In this document: positions 18,929 through 27,460 of the stretch, piece after piece
How the letters are laid out: each line of letters begins with the position of its first letter
Numbering within the stretch: the first letter of the stretch is position 1
Assembly: GCF_003853415.1 (NCBI RefSeq)
Contig: NZ_QTPP01000031.1
Location: 27,579-91,578 of the forward strand
Reading direction: 5' to 3'
Source: Burkholderia sp. Bp9142
Lineage (GTDB): Bacteria > Pseudomonadota > Gammaproteobacteria > Burkholderiales > Burkholderiaceae
DNA length: 64,000 nucleotides
Program-made: the position numbers and the translations under genes
The notes under the pieces: generated by a model
The model's database searches: none
What the model was told of the DNA's origin: nothing
What the model saw: the letters and a program-made list of their open reading frames with translations, nothing else

Positions 18929-20509
18929 TCAAACCGCGGCACGCTCGCCGGTTGCGGCGAGTTCGTGGTGATAGCGGCCGGTTTGCAGCGACGACGGGCC
19001 GAGGCGCGCGTACTTGAACATCAGCTTGATCTCGATGACGAACAGCGCGGTGTAGAACAGGATGAAGCCGGCGAGACTCAGGTACAGGTCGCTCGGCTGC
19101 AGGCTCGACGCGGACAGGTGCGTCGGCAGCACGCCCGCGATCGTCCACGGCTGGCGGCCGAGCTCGGCGACGATCCAGCCGAATTCGATCGCGATCCACG
19201 GCAGCGGGATCGCCCACACCGCGTAGCGGAGGAACCAGCGGCGGTTGTCCTGCAGCAGTTCACGGCGCGCGCAGAACCAGAACGCGGCAACGAACGTCGC
19301 GACGAACAGGAAGCCGAGCGCCACCATGATCCGGAACGAGAAGAACACGGGCGCGACCGGCGGGATCGTCTTCTTCGCGGCGGCCTTGATCTGCTCGGGC
19401 GTCGCGTCCGTCACGTTCGGCGTGAACTGCTTGAGCATCAGCCCGTAGCCGAGATACTGCTTGTGCTGGTCGAACAATGCGCGGGTCGCCTCGCTCGTGT
19501 CGCCCTGCTTGATCTTCTGCAGCGCGCCGTACGCAACCATCCCGCTCTGGATGTGCTCCTCGCTGTGCTTCGCGAGCTCGCGCAGGCCGATCACCGGTTC
19601 GTCGATCGAGCGCGTCGCGATCAGGCCGAGCGCGTACGGGATCTTGATCGCGTAGTCGGTGCGCTGTTCTTCCTGGTTCGGGATGCCGATCAGCGTGAAC
19701 GACGCGGGCGCCGGCTGCGTTTCCCATTCGGACTCGATCGCGGCGAGCTTCATCTTCTGCACTTCGCCGGTCGTATAGCCCGATTCGTCGCCGAGCACGA
19801 TCACGCAGAGCGTCGCCGCGAGGCCGAAGCCGGCCGCGACCGCGAACGAGCGCAGCGCGAAGTCGACGTCGCGCTTCTTCAGCAGGTACCACGACGACAC
19901 GCCGAGCACGAACATTGCCGCCGACACGTAGCCGGCCGACACGGTGTGCACGAACTTCACCTGCGCGACCGGGTTGAACAGCACGTCGAACAGGCTCGTC
20001 ATCTCCATGCGCATCGTCTGGTAGTTGAACTCCGCGCCGACCGGATTGTTCATCCAGCCGTTCGCGACCAGGATCCACAGCGCGGACAGGTTCGAGCCGA
20101 GCGCGACGAGGAAGGTGACCATCAGGTGCTTGACCTTCGACAGTCGGTTCCAGCCGAAGAAGAACAGGCCGACGAATGTCGATTCGAGGAAGAACGCCAT
20201 CAGGCCTTCGACCGCGAGCGGCACGCCGAAGATGTCGCCGACGTAGTGCGAGTAGTACGACCAGTTCGTGCCGAACTGGAATTCGAGCGTGATGCCGGTC
20301 GTCACGCCCATCGCGAAGTTGATCCCGAACAGCTTGCCCCAGAACTGGGTCATGTCCTTGTAGACCTGTTTGCCGGTCATCACGTAGACGGCTTCCATGA
20401 TGACGAGCAGCCAGGACAGGCCGAGCGTCAGCGGCACGAACAGGAAGTGGTAGAGCGCCGTGATGCCGAACTGCAGACGTGACAGATCGACGACTTCGCT
20501 ACTTATCAT
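18929..20509 (-). CDS. cydA: cytochrome bd ubiquinol oxidase subunit I
   Basis: A 526-residue membrane protein that carries all three haems of the bd oxidase. It shows DLSRLQFGITALYHFLFVPLTLG, where the His is the haem b595 ligand, then MTQFWGKLFGINFAMGVTTG and LEFQFGTNWSYYSHYVGDIFG. The quinol-binding Q-loop lies around KLAAIESEWETQPA, and RQPWTIAGVLPTHLSASS ends the core. Length fits the long-Q-loop type. GGGAG lies just before the ATG. It overlaps the 3' end of cydP by 11 bp and precedes cydB by 31 bp. Confidence 0.96.
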   Translation of the reverse strand: MISSEVVDLSRLQFGITALYHFLFVPLTLGLSWLLVIMEAVYVMTGKQVYKDMTQFWGKLFGINFAMGVTTGITLEFQFGTNWSYYSHYVGDIFGVPLAVEGLMAFFLESTFVGLFFFGWNRLSKVKHLMVTFLVALGSNLSALWILVANGWMNNPVGAEFNYQTMRMEMTSLFDVLFNPVAQVKFVHTVSAGYVSAAMFVLGVSSWYLLKKRDVDFALRSFAVAAGFGLAATLCVIVLGDESGYTTGEVQKMKLAAIESEWETQPAPASFTLIGIPNQEEQRTDYAIKIPYALGLIATRSIDEPVIGLRELAKHSEEHIQSGMVAYGALQKIKQGDTSEATRALFDQHKQYLGYGLMLKQFTPNVTDATPEQIKAAAKKTIPPVAPVFFSFRIMVALGFLFVATFVAAFWFCARRELLQDNRRWFLRYAVWAIPLPWIAIEFGWIVAELGRQPWTIAGVLPTHLSASSLQPSDLYLSLAGFILFYTALFVIEIKLMFKYARLGPSSLQTGRYHHELAATGERAAV

Positions 20510-20780
20510 GGTGGTCTCCCTCGGTGGATGCAGGCGCCGGCACCGAGAGCAGTTTCTCGGCGACGGCGGCAGGCGGCAGCGACATGTGCTCAGCCTGCGG
20601 ATGATTGAAGAATGCGTATTTGAGCGACATCAAGAGGATCAGCTTGACGATCAGCACCAGCGTGATGTCGCGGGCGAGGGTCGGCCCGCGTGCCCACGCG
20701 CCGATGCGCGCGCGCCAGCCGGGCGTGCCCGCCGGCCGCGCGGGCGGCGGCGGACCGGGCTCTTTATTGATCGAGATCAA
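20499..20780 (-). CDS. cydP: putative cytochrome bd small subunit CydP
   Basis: A 93-residue protein with a Pro/Ala/Arg-rich N-terminus, then ARDITLVLIVKLILLMSLKYAFFNHP, a single membrane segment with the LARDITLVL..KYAFF..HP pattern of the CydP family, followed by a short tail with LPPAAVAEKLL. It heads the cyd operon and overlaps cydA by 11 bp. The only usable start is a TTG at 20780 with AGGA nine bases upstream; there is no ATG before the membrane segment. Its role is inferred from the family name and its place beside cydAB. The first five codons coincide with an FNR-type box. Confidence 0.8.
   Translation of the reverse strand: MISINKEPGPPPPARPAGTPGWRARIGAWARGPTLARDITLVLIVKLILLMSLKYAFFNHPQAEHMSLPPAAVAEKLLSVPAPASTEGDHHDK
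20767..20780 (-). promoter_or_regulatory. perfect FNR/ANR-type box on the cydP start codon
   Basis: TTGATCGAGATCAA is an exact TTGAT-N4-ATCAA palindrome, the site of FNR/ANR/CRP-family oxygen regulators. It lies exactly on the TTG start of cydP. No -10 hexamer is seen at the distance expected for activation, so a repressor or chance role is possible. Confidence 0.6.
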
Positions 20781-20950
20781 GGTGATTATCCTGAATCGAT
20801 TTACAGGGTTTTGGGGCGACTCTACGTCGGATTTATGACGGCCGTGACGCTGTTTTAATCCTTTTATGCCGACGTGCCAATTTTAAAGTGCCGGCATTCC
20901 GATGCCGAGTGCTGCGCTGCGGCAGACCGTCGCGAACCGCGACCTGAAAC

Positions 20951-20964
20951 TTGAGGTAGATCAA
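20951..20964 (-). promoter_or_regulatory. upstream FNR/ANR-type box of the cyd operon
   Basis: TTGAGGTAGATCAA matches TTGAT-N4-ATCAA at 9 of 10 conserved positions. A TAAAAT -10-like hexamer on the minus strand at 20880-20885 would put the start point near 20873, with this box at about -84, a distance allowed for class I activation. The remaining part of the 328-bp gap (20781-21108) contains no gene. Confidence 0.55.
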
Positions 20965-21049
20965 GGTTATGCGGAAGGGGCCCGAAACCGCCCGATACCC
21001 GATCAATAAGGTCGATTAATACGAAAGAAACGGAGAGAAAGGACGGGCG

Positions 21050-21082
21050 AAAAAAACCGCCGCCCAGTGGGCAGCGGTTTTG
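21050..21082 (-). terminator. intrinsic terminator of rpoH
   Basis: On the minus strand a GC-rich stem (AACCGCTGCCC / GGGCGGCGGTT, one mismatch) with a 3-nt loop is followed by a run of T. It starts 27 bp after the rpoH stop. Confidence 0.88.
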
Positions 21083-21108
21083 GGTGAAGCGCTCTGAATC
21101 GCCGGGAT

Positions 21109-22044
<936 letters not shown>

Positions 22045-22105
22045 TAAAAACTCCTTTGGAATCAGGGACAAACCCCTGGTCTCGGATGAGATTCCGGGGC
22101 CCATC

Positions 22106-22132
22106 TTAGCACTCCCGTAATCCGAGTGCTAA
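22106..22132 (-). promoter_or_regulatory. perfect CIRCE element (HrcA operator) upstream of rpoH
   Basis: TTAGCACTC, nine bases, GAGTGCTAA: both 9-bp arms and the spacer length match the CIRCE consensus with no mismatch. It begins 62 bases upstream of the rpoH GTG and covers the start point predicted from the sigma-E-type promoter. HrcA would therefore repress rpoH until heat removes it. Confidence 0.9.
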
Positions 22133-22136
22133 TTCC

Positions 22137-22164
22137 TTAGAGGGTGCGTGGGCTTCCGAGTTCC
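22137..22164 (-). promoter_or_regulatory. sigma-E-type promoter candidate for rpoH
   Basis: On the minus strand GGAACT (22159-22164), 17 bases, TCTAA (22137-22141). The RpoE consensus is GGAACTT-N15-GTCTAA, which has the same hexamer-to-hexamer distance. The start point would fall near 22130, inside CIRCE. E. coli rpoH also has a sigma-E promoter (P3). Confidence 0.65.
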
Positions 22165-22403
22165 CGGTTTTCTATCGAACTGGTCGAGTCGATAGTCTAA
22201 TTTGCGACCGGACCGGCTGGCGGAAGTTCCATAAGTCCTTGTTTCTGATAGTAATCAGTAGACGATTTCGATTTTTGTACTTTTGGAAGCAAACCATTTC
22301 GCTTCGTGATGCCGATCCGAAAAGTCCTTTACCATACCATTCAGTTCGCTCGGGCCGGCCGCTGCGGCAAGGCTCCATTCAACCCGCAAAGTTGGAGTGT
22401 CAG
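22165..22403. other. A+T-richer region upstream of pagL
   Basis: No gene. The stretch is clearly richer in A+T than its surroundings. It holds the inverted repeat CTGAT-AGTA-ATCAG at 22245-22258, which may be an operator, but I cannot name the regulator or a convincing -35/-10 pair for pagL. Confidence 0.45.
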
Positions 22404-22973
22404 ATGAACAATAAGAAGAATCGCCGGCCCCGTAGCCGGCTTGCGCTGCATGCGCTGCTGGCGGCGTCGCTGCTGGGCGGATCGGGGGCCGCATTCGCGG
22501 ACCGGTGGGGGATCCAGGCGGGCGGCGGGTTTTCCGACCGCCACGGGATCGACAAGGGCGATCTCGGCGTGGTGTGGGATCCGGGCTGGAACTGGTGGGA
22601 AATCGGCGGCTGGCACTTCGCGTTCGTGATGGAAGGCCACGTCGGCTACTGGCACACGGGCGGCAACATCCACCCCAACCTCGGCGAGATCGGCGCGACG
22701 CCGATGTTCCGTTTCATCAAGAGCGCGGGCCAGGTTCGCCCGTTCGTCGAGGCCGGCGCCGGCATCCGGTTCCTGACTCACCCGACGATCTCGAACAATC
22801 TGTCGCTGTCGACGTCCTTTCAGTTCGCGGACATCGTCGGCGTCGGCGCACAGTTCGGAGAACGCCAACAGTATCAGGTCGGTTACCGTTTTCAACATGT
22901 GTCTAACGCGGGTATCAAAGAGCCGAATCCTGGTATAAATTTCCACCAGTTCTACGTGCAGTACAACTTCTGA
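22404..22973 (+). CDS. pagL: lipid A 3-O-deacylase (PagL family)
   Basis: A 189-residue outer-membrane beta-barrel enzyme. A signal peptide ends near AAFA-DRW. The catalytic block FQHVSNAGIKEPNPG near the C-terminus holds His165 and Ser167 of the PagL active site, and the chain ends HQFYVQYNF with a terminal Phe typical of barrel proteins. PagL removes the 3-O-linked acyl chain from lipid A and so changes recognition and permeability of the outer membrane. TTGGAG precedes the ATG at 22404. It is divergent from rpoH and appears to be a single-gene unit or linked to the next small gene 45 bp downstream. Confidence 0.9.
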   Translation: MNNKKNRRPRSRLALHALLAASLLGGSGAAFADRWGIQAGGGFSDRHGIDKGDLGVVWDPGWNWWEIGGWHFAFVMEGHVGYWHTGGNIHPNLGEIGATPMFRFIKSAGQVRPFVEAGAGIRFLTHPTISNNLSLSTSFQFADIVGVGAQFGERQQYQVGYRFQHVSNAGIKEPNPGINFHQFYVQYNF

Positions 22974-23018
22974 TCCGCACGCCCGCGCACGGCGGGCGCG
23001 TTGCCGAGGAGTCAGGCG

Positions 23019-23402
23019 ATGGCGAAGGTGGTCGATGCGATTCGCGCACTCGAGCGCGATCGGTTCCGGGCGATGGTCGACGGGGACGGCGAGGCGCTGG
23101 AGGCGCAGTTGTCGGACAAGGTGTTCTTCGTGCACACCAACGGCAAGCGCGAAACCAAGCAGCAGTTCATCGACGCGATCGTCGCCGGCCGCCGCCGCTA
23201 TCGCCAGATCGAAATCCAGTCGCAGGACCTGCTGCCGGTCGGCGACGCAACCTGCGTCGTCACCGGGCGCGCGCTGATCGAGATGGAAACGAACAACGGC
23301 GGGCTGGTGTTTCCGATCGCCTATACCGCCGTCCATACACATGAGCAGGGCCAATGGCGCCTGCTGGCGTGGCAGGCGACGCGGTGCGCGACCGAGACCT
23401 GA
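23019..23402 (+). CDS. NTF2-like / DUF4440-type protein
   Basis: A 127-residue single-domain protein with the cone-shaped NTF2-like fold pattern: an N-terminal helix pair (IRALERDRFRAMVDGDGEALEAQL), then DKVFFVHTNGKRETKQQFIDAI, a strand with YRQIEIQSQDL and CVVTGRALIEM, and a closing WRLLAWQATR. DUF4440/SnoaL-like proteins of this kind are small cytosolic enzymes or binding proteins of varied function; no active site can be named. GAGGAG lies seven bases before the ATG. It follows pagL on the same strand. Confidence 0.82.
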   Translation: MAKVVDAIRALERDRFRAMVDGDGEALEAQLSDKVFFVHTNGKRETKQQFIDAIVAGRRRYRQIEIQSQDLLPVGDATCVVTGRALIEMETNNGGLVFPIAYTAVHTHEQGQWRLLAWQATRCATET

Positions 23403-23436
23403 GCGCGCGTGGCGCTCTTTTTCAAGTCCCGACCGA

Positions 23437-23459
23437 AGCGGCCTTCTGGGCCGCTCTTT
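23437..23459 (+). terminator. likely terminator after the NTF2-like gene
   Basis: AGCGGCC / GGCCGCT stem with a 5-nt loop, followed by a short CTTTG tract. The U-tract is weak. Confidence 0.55.
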
Positions 23460-23545
23460 GTTGGCCCGTGCGGCGCGGATCGCGCGGCGCACGGGCGGTC
23501 ACGCACCGCTCGCTGACGTTCAAACCCTGAAGCGAAACCGCGCGG

Positions 23546-25192
23546 TCAGGCCGCCGCACGGCGGTCGGCGCAATGCCAGGCCGAGCGGTTGATCGCACTG
23601 ACCACCGCATCGAGCGCGGCGCTCGCCGCATCGGCGTGCACCCCGACGCCATGCCGCAGCGGCGCATCGCCGACCCGGCAGCCGACCGATACCGCGATCC
23701 TGCCGTCCGCCGTGCGCGCGTGTTCGCACGACGCGACGTCGATCGTCGCGCCGGCCGCCGTCGCGAACGCCGCGGCCACGCGTTGCACGGCGTCTTCGGG
23801 CGTCGCGCCGGCCAGCGGCGCGCCCGCGACGTCGCGGTTCTGCCAGCGCGCGCCGTCGCCGTGGCGCGCGGCCGGGCCACCGGTCTCGAAGAATTCGCGG
23901 GCGAACAGCGCGCAGATCGCGTCGCCGGTCACTTCCTCGCCGGACGCGTCGGCGAGCGTCTGCACCGCGTGGCTGAATTCGATCTGCACGCGGCGCGTCG
24001 GCGTGAAGCCCATCCCGCGTTCGAGCAGGAACGTCGCGCCGCCCTTGCCGGACTGGCTGTTCACGCGGATCACCGCGTCATAGCTGCGGCCGAGGTCGGC
24101 CGGGTCGATCGGCAGGTATGGCACTTCCCACACCGCGTCGGGGCGCTGCTGCGCGAAGCCCTTGCGGATCGCATCCTGGTGCGAGCCGGAGAACGCGGTG
24201 AACACGAGGTCGCCTGCGTACGGATGGCGCGGATGCACCGGAATCTGGTTGCAGCGCTCGACCACGCGGCGCACCGCGTCGATGTCGGAGAAGTCGAGGC
24301 CCGGGTCGATGCCCTGCGTGTAGAGGTTCAGCGCGAGCGTGACGAGATCGACGTTGCCGGTGCGCTCGCCGTTGCCGAACAGGCAGCCCTCGATGCGGTC
24401 GGCGCCCGCGAGCAGCGCGAGTTCGGCGGCCGCGACCGCGGTGCCGCGATCGTTGTGCGGATGCACGGACAGCACGATGCTGTCGCGATACGCGAGGTTG
24501 CGGTCCATCCACTCGATCTGGTCGGCGAACACGTTCGGGCTCGCGGCTTCGACGGTCGCCGGCAGGTTGACGATCATCTTGTGATCGCGGGTCGGCCGCC
24601 AGGCCTGCGCGACCGCGTCGCACACTTCGCGCGCGAACGTCAGCTCGGTCATGCTGAAGGTTTCGGGCGAGTACTGGAAGGTCCAGCGCGTGTCCGGGCG
24701 GGCCGCCGCGTGTTCCTTGATGAGTCGCGTGCCCTCGACCGCGAGCGCCTTCACGTCGTCCTTCGACATCCCGAACACGATGCGCCGGAACGACGGGCAG
24801 ATCGCGTTGTACAGGTGCACGATCGCGCGCGGCACGCCTTCGAGCGCGTCGAAGGTGCGCGCGATCAGGTCTTCGCGCGACTGCACGAGCACTTCGATCG
24901 TCACGTCGTCGGGAATGCGCTTGTCGTCGATCAGCTTGCGGACGAAATCGAAGTCGGTTTGCGACGCCGACGGAAAACCGACTTCGATCTCTTTGAAACC
25001 GATCGCGACCAGCATGTCGAAGAATTCCAGCTTCTGCTCGATGCTCATCGGCTCGATCAGCGACTGGTTGCCATCGCGCAGGTCGGTGCTCATCCAGACC
25101 GGTGCACGCTCGATGGTGCGGGTCGGCCAGCGGCGGCCGTTGATGCGGACGGGTTCGAACGGACGGTACTTGTCTTGCGGGTTGCGCTTCAT
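23546..25192 (-). CDS. leuA: 2-isopropylmalate synthase (long type)
   Basis: A 548-residue enzyme that condenses acetyl-CoA with 2-oxoisovalerate, the first step of leucine synthesis. The start MKRNPQDKYRPFEPV and RAPVWMSTDLRDGNQSLIEPM mark the longer LeuA form also found in actinobacteria. The HMGL-type TIM barrel carries the metal and substrate residues (LRDGNQ; LSVHPHNDRGTAV), and the C-terminal third is the LeuA dimer/allosteric domain that binds leucine. The ATG at 25192 is used; the frame is open far upstream through the leader region. Regulation is probably by the leader peptide described upstream. Confidence 0.93.
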   Translation of the reverse strand: MKRNPQDKYRPFEPVRINGRRWPTRTIERAPVWMSTDLRDGNQSLIEPMSIEQKLEFFDMLVAIGFKEIEVGFPSASQTDFDFVRKLIDDKRIPDDVTIEVLVQSREDLIARTFDALEGVPRAIVHLYNAICPSFRRIVFGMSKDDVKALAVEGTRLIKEHAAARPDTRWTFQYSPETFSMTELTFAREVCDAVAQAWRPTRDHKMIVNLPATVEAASPNVFADQIEWMDRNLAYRDSIVLSVHPHNDRGTAVAAAELALLAGADRIEGCLFGNGERTGNVDLVTLALNLYTQGIDPGLDFSDIDAVRRVVERCNQIPVHPRHPYAGDLVFTAFSGSHQDAIRKGFAQQRPDAVWEVPYLPIDPADLGRSYDAVIRVNSQSGKGGATFLLERGMGFTPTRRVQIEFSHAVQTLADASGEEVTGDAICALFAREFFETGGPAARHGDGARWQNRDVAGAPLAGATPEDAVQRVAAAFATAAGATIDVASCEHARTADGRIAVSVGCRVGDAPLRHGVGVHADAASAALDAVVSAINRSAWHCADRRAAA

Positions 25193-25412
25193 CTTCGGGA
25201 CCTCGGGTCTCAAGTCGCGAGCGAAGACGGGCGGCATGGGCGACGGTTGGCGCTGCCTCGCACCGTGGCGCCTGAAATGCGCTACGGATGCGGCTGATCT
25301 TCGCGAATCGACCGACGGATAGACGGACGAATGCTGACGACTTCGGGTTGTAAAAACTGCGAGAAGGGTGCTGCGAGGAACTGCAGGGAGGGACCGTGCG
25401 GACAGCACACGG

Positions 25413-25442
25413 CGCTACGACAGCCTTAGGCTAGTCGTAGCG
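25413..25442 (-). promoter_or_regulatory. leader hairpin overlapping the end of the leuA leader ORF
   Basis: CGCTACGAC / GTCGTAGCG forms a perfect 9-bp stem with an inner AGCC/GGCT stem. Its first arm lies under leader codons 20-23. A ribosome stalled on the Leu codons would melt it. No T-run follows directly; the nearest is TTTTT at 25352-25356, so a classical terminator is not evident. Confidence 0.65.
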
Positions 25443-25500
25443 ATAGCGACCGCGCTAGGCGGCCGGAGGTAATTCGGAGGGGGTTCGGAAAGGAACGCAT
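25426..25500 (-). CDS. leuL: leucine-rich leader peptide before leuA (24 residues)
   Basis: The ORF runs ATG to TAA for 24 sense codons. It has five leucines; four are CTA, at codons 15, 19, 21 and 23 (the end reads LARSLSLRLA). CTA is normally among the rarest codons in such G+C-rich genomes. This is the hallmark of an amino-acid attenuation leader: lack of charged Leu-tRNA would stall the ribosome there and free the overlapping hairpin. The predicted start point (about 25501-25502) almost touches the ATG and there is no ribosome site, so the peptide may be read from a leaderless RNA. The function is inferred; the sequence itself is unambiguous. Confidence 0.75.
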   Translation of the reverse strand: MRSFPNPLRITSGRLARSLSLRLA

Positions 25501-25507
25501 GGCGACA

Positions 25508-25537
25508 ACTCTATGCCAGGATGCGTGCGCCTGTCAA
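25508..25537 (-). promoter_or_regulatory. leuA promoter candidate
   Basis: On the minus strand a perfect TTGACA -35 (25532-25537) is followed after 18 bases by TAGAGT (25508-25513), or after 17 by ATAGAG. The start point falls at about 25501, right before the leader ORF. The leader between here and leuA is about 300 nt long. Confidence 0.6.
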
Positions 25538-25586
25538 ATGGTCGGTTGAAAGGTCGGCGCGAAAACGGGCCGACCCGGGATACCGG

Positions 25587-26561
25587 TCACGGCGTGATCC
25601 GGACGATCCGCACGATCGTCGCGACCTGCCGCGCAAGCGTGTCGGGCACCGGCATTTCGCCGCGCAGCACGGCGTCCGTCCACGCGGCCGTCGTCGCCGC
25701 GTCGCGCGATTCGGGCAGCGCGACGGCCGGCGCGTCGCTCGACGAGCGCTCGGGCTCGATCAGCGTGTCGCAGACGCCGTCGTGCAGCCAGTCGACCTGC
25801 ACCTGGCGCCGCGTGTCGGCCACCGCTTCGCCTTCGGTGCCGCGCGCGAGCAGCGCGCCGCCGAGCGCGGCGGCCGGATGATCGCGGAACAGTTGCGCGA
25901 GGCTGTCGCGGTACGGCGGATGCGTGTAGTTGACGAGCCGCAGGCCGGCCGGCGCGAACGGCTGCAGGATCTTCACGAGCGTGTGCGTGGAGTTGCGCAC
26001 GCCGAGCACGCCGCGCAGCGACAGCAGGCGCGCGATGCGCGGCGCCAGCGCGTCGATCGGCGCGAACGCGACGCGGCGCTCGGCGAGCGTGTCCTCGATC
26101 GCGTCGTGCGACGTCGACGGTGCGATCGACAGCGCCGAGAAAATCTCCGCGCTCGTCACGCGGCCCGCATCGCGCTCGACGCCGTGCACGAGCACCGGCA
26201 CGCCTTCGCGCGCGAGCAGCAGCGCGAGCAGCGGTACCAGGTTCGGCTGCTTGCGCGCGCCGTTGTAGCTCGGGATCGACACCGGGCGGAACGCGGCGTC
26301 CTGCACGTGCACGGGTTCGAACGACGTCTGCGCGGCGGCGAGCATCGCGGCCAGTTCGTCGGCGCTTTCGCCCTTCAGGCGATAGGCGATCAGGATCGCG
26401 CCGAGTTCGACGTCCGACACGCGCGCGTCGAGCATCGCGCGATAGAGCTCGAACGTGTCTTCGGTGGACAGCGCGCGCGCGCCGTGCGGGCCCCGGCCGA
26501 TTTCCTTGATGAAGCGGGCGCAAGGGAACGGCGAGGCGGCGGAGTCGTGGGGAGCGGTCAT
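25587..26561 (-). CDS. ybiB: YbiB/TrpD2 family DNA-binding protein
   Basis: A 324-residue protein of the nucleoside phosphorylase/anthranilate phosphoribosyltransferase-like fold. The N-terminal helical domain contains ALSTEDTFELYRAMLDARVSDVELGAILIAYRLKGES, and the C-terminal part has PSYNGARKQPNLVPLLALLLAREGVPVLVHG and NYTHPPYRDSLAQLF. E. coli YbiB (TrpD2) keeps the fold but lost the PRPP-using chemistry and binds nucleic acid; it is LexA-regulated there. I see no LexA box here. The ATG at 26561 is chosen as it begins just before the conserved RFIKEIGRGPHGARALS block. It is upstream of leuA on the same strand. Confidence 0.85.
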   Translation of the reverse strand: MTAPHDSAASPFPCARFIKEIGRGPHGARALSTEDTFELYRAMLDARVSDVELGAILIAYRLKGESADELAAMLAAAQTSFEPVHVQDAAFRPVSIPSYNGARKQPNLVPLLALLLAREGVPVLVHGVERDAGRVTSAEIFSALSIAPSTSHDAIEDTLAERRVAFAPIDALAPRIARLLSLRGVLGVRNSTHTLVKILQPFAPAGLRLVNYTHPPYRDSLAQLFRDHPAAALGGALLARGTEGEAVADTRRQVQVDWLHDGVCDTLIEPERSSSDAPAVALPESRDAATTAAWTDAVLRGEMPVPDTLARQVATIVRIVRITP

Positions 26562-26752
26562 CGGGGCGTGGGGCGGGCGGCCGGCATCGGGCCGCGCGGT
26601 GAGCGGTAAGGAATGCCCCGAGTATCGCACGGGCGCGGTTCGCTCAAGTGCGCGGCGGCGCGCGTCGGCACCGCGCGGCGCGCTAAACTCGGGTTCCCGG
26701 CGGTGCCCTGGGTACCCCGCTGCCGGCCGAATACGACTACGAGAGACATCCC

Positions 26753-27397
26753 ATGAAGCTCTACAGCTATTTCCGCAGTTCCGCGTCGTACCGCGTGCGG
26801 ATCGCCCTGAACCTGAAGCAGCTGCCGTACGACACGGTCCCCGTGCACATGCTGCGCGACGGCGGCGAACAACTGAAGGACGCGTACCGCGCGGTGAATC
26901 CGGATGCGGTCGTGCCGACGCTGGTCGACGGCGACGCCACGCTGCAGCAATCGCTCGCGATCATCGAATATCTGGAGGAAACGCATCCCGAACCGGCGCT
27001 GCTGCCGAAGGCGCCGGTCGACCGCGCGTATGTGCGGGCGATCGCGCTGCAGGTCGCGTGCGAGATCCATCCGCTGAACAACCTGCGCGTGCTGAAGTAC
27101 CTGAAGCACACGCTGAAGGTGCCCGAGGAAGCGAAGAACGCATGGTACCGGCACTGGATCGAGGCGGGTTTCGCGTCGCTCGAGACGCGCCTCGCGAACG
27201 ATCCGCGCACCGGCAAGCTGTGCTTCGGCGACACGCCGACGCTCGCCGATATCTGCATCGTGCCGCAGGTATTCAACGCGAACCGTTTCTCGATCGACAC
27301 GACGCGCTTTCCGACGATCCAGCGGATCGCCGATCATGCGTCGACGCTCGACGCGTTCAAGGCCGCCGAGCCCGGCGTGCAGCCCGACGCCGAGTGA
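26753..27397 (+). CDS. maiA: maleylacetoacetate isomerase (zeta-class glutathione transferase)
   Basis: A 214-residue cytosolic enzyme. The N-terminal thioredoxin-like domain begins MKLYSYFRSSASYRVRIALN, where SSxSxRVRIA is the zeta-GST glutathione/active-site motif, followed by NPDAVVPTLVDGD and QSLAIIEYLEE. The C-terminal helical domain ends with RFPTIQRIADHASTLDAFKAAEP. It isomerises maleylacetoacetate to fumarylacetoacetate in tyrosine/homogentisate breakdown. The other pathway genes are not beside it, so here it stands alone, facing ftsY. Confidence 0.92.
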   Translation: MKLYSYFRSSASYRVRIALNLKQLPYDTVPVHMLRDGGEQLKDAYRAVNPDAVVPTLVDGDATLQQSLAIIEYLEETHPEPALLPKAPVDRAYVRAIALQVACEIHPLNNLRVLKYLKHTLKVPEEAKNAWYRHWIEAGFASLETRLANDPRTGKLCFGDTPTLADICIVPQVFNANRFSIDTTRFPTIQRIADHASTLDAFKAAEPGVQPDAE

Positions 27398-27414
27398 TGC
27401 CGCGGCCGCGCATG

Positions 27415-27437
27415 AAAAAGGGCGCCCGAAGGCGCCC
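27415..27437 (-). terminator. intrinsic terminator of ftsY
   Basis: On the minus strand GGGCGCC-TTCG-GGCGCCC is a 7-bp stem with a UUCG-type tetraloop followed by five T. It lies between convergent maiA and ftsY. Confidence 0.88.
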
Positions 27438-27460
27438 CGTGCGATGCTGGCCGGCGGCGT

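Noticed and set aside
25352..25410. Classical intrinsic terminator in the leuA leader
   Set aside because: A TTTTT run exists at 25352-25356, but no stable stem ends just before it; only direct CTCGCAG repeats are seen.
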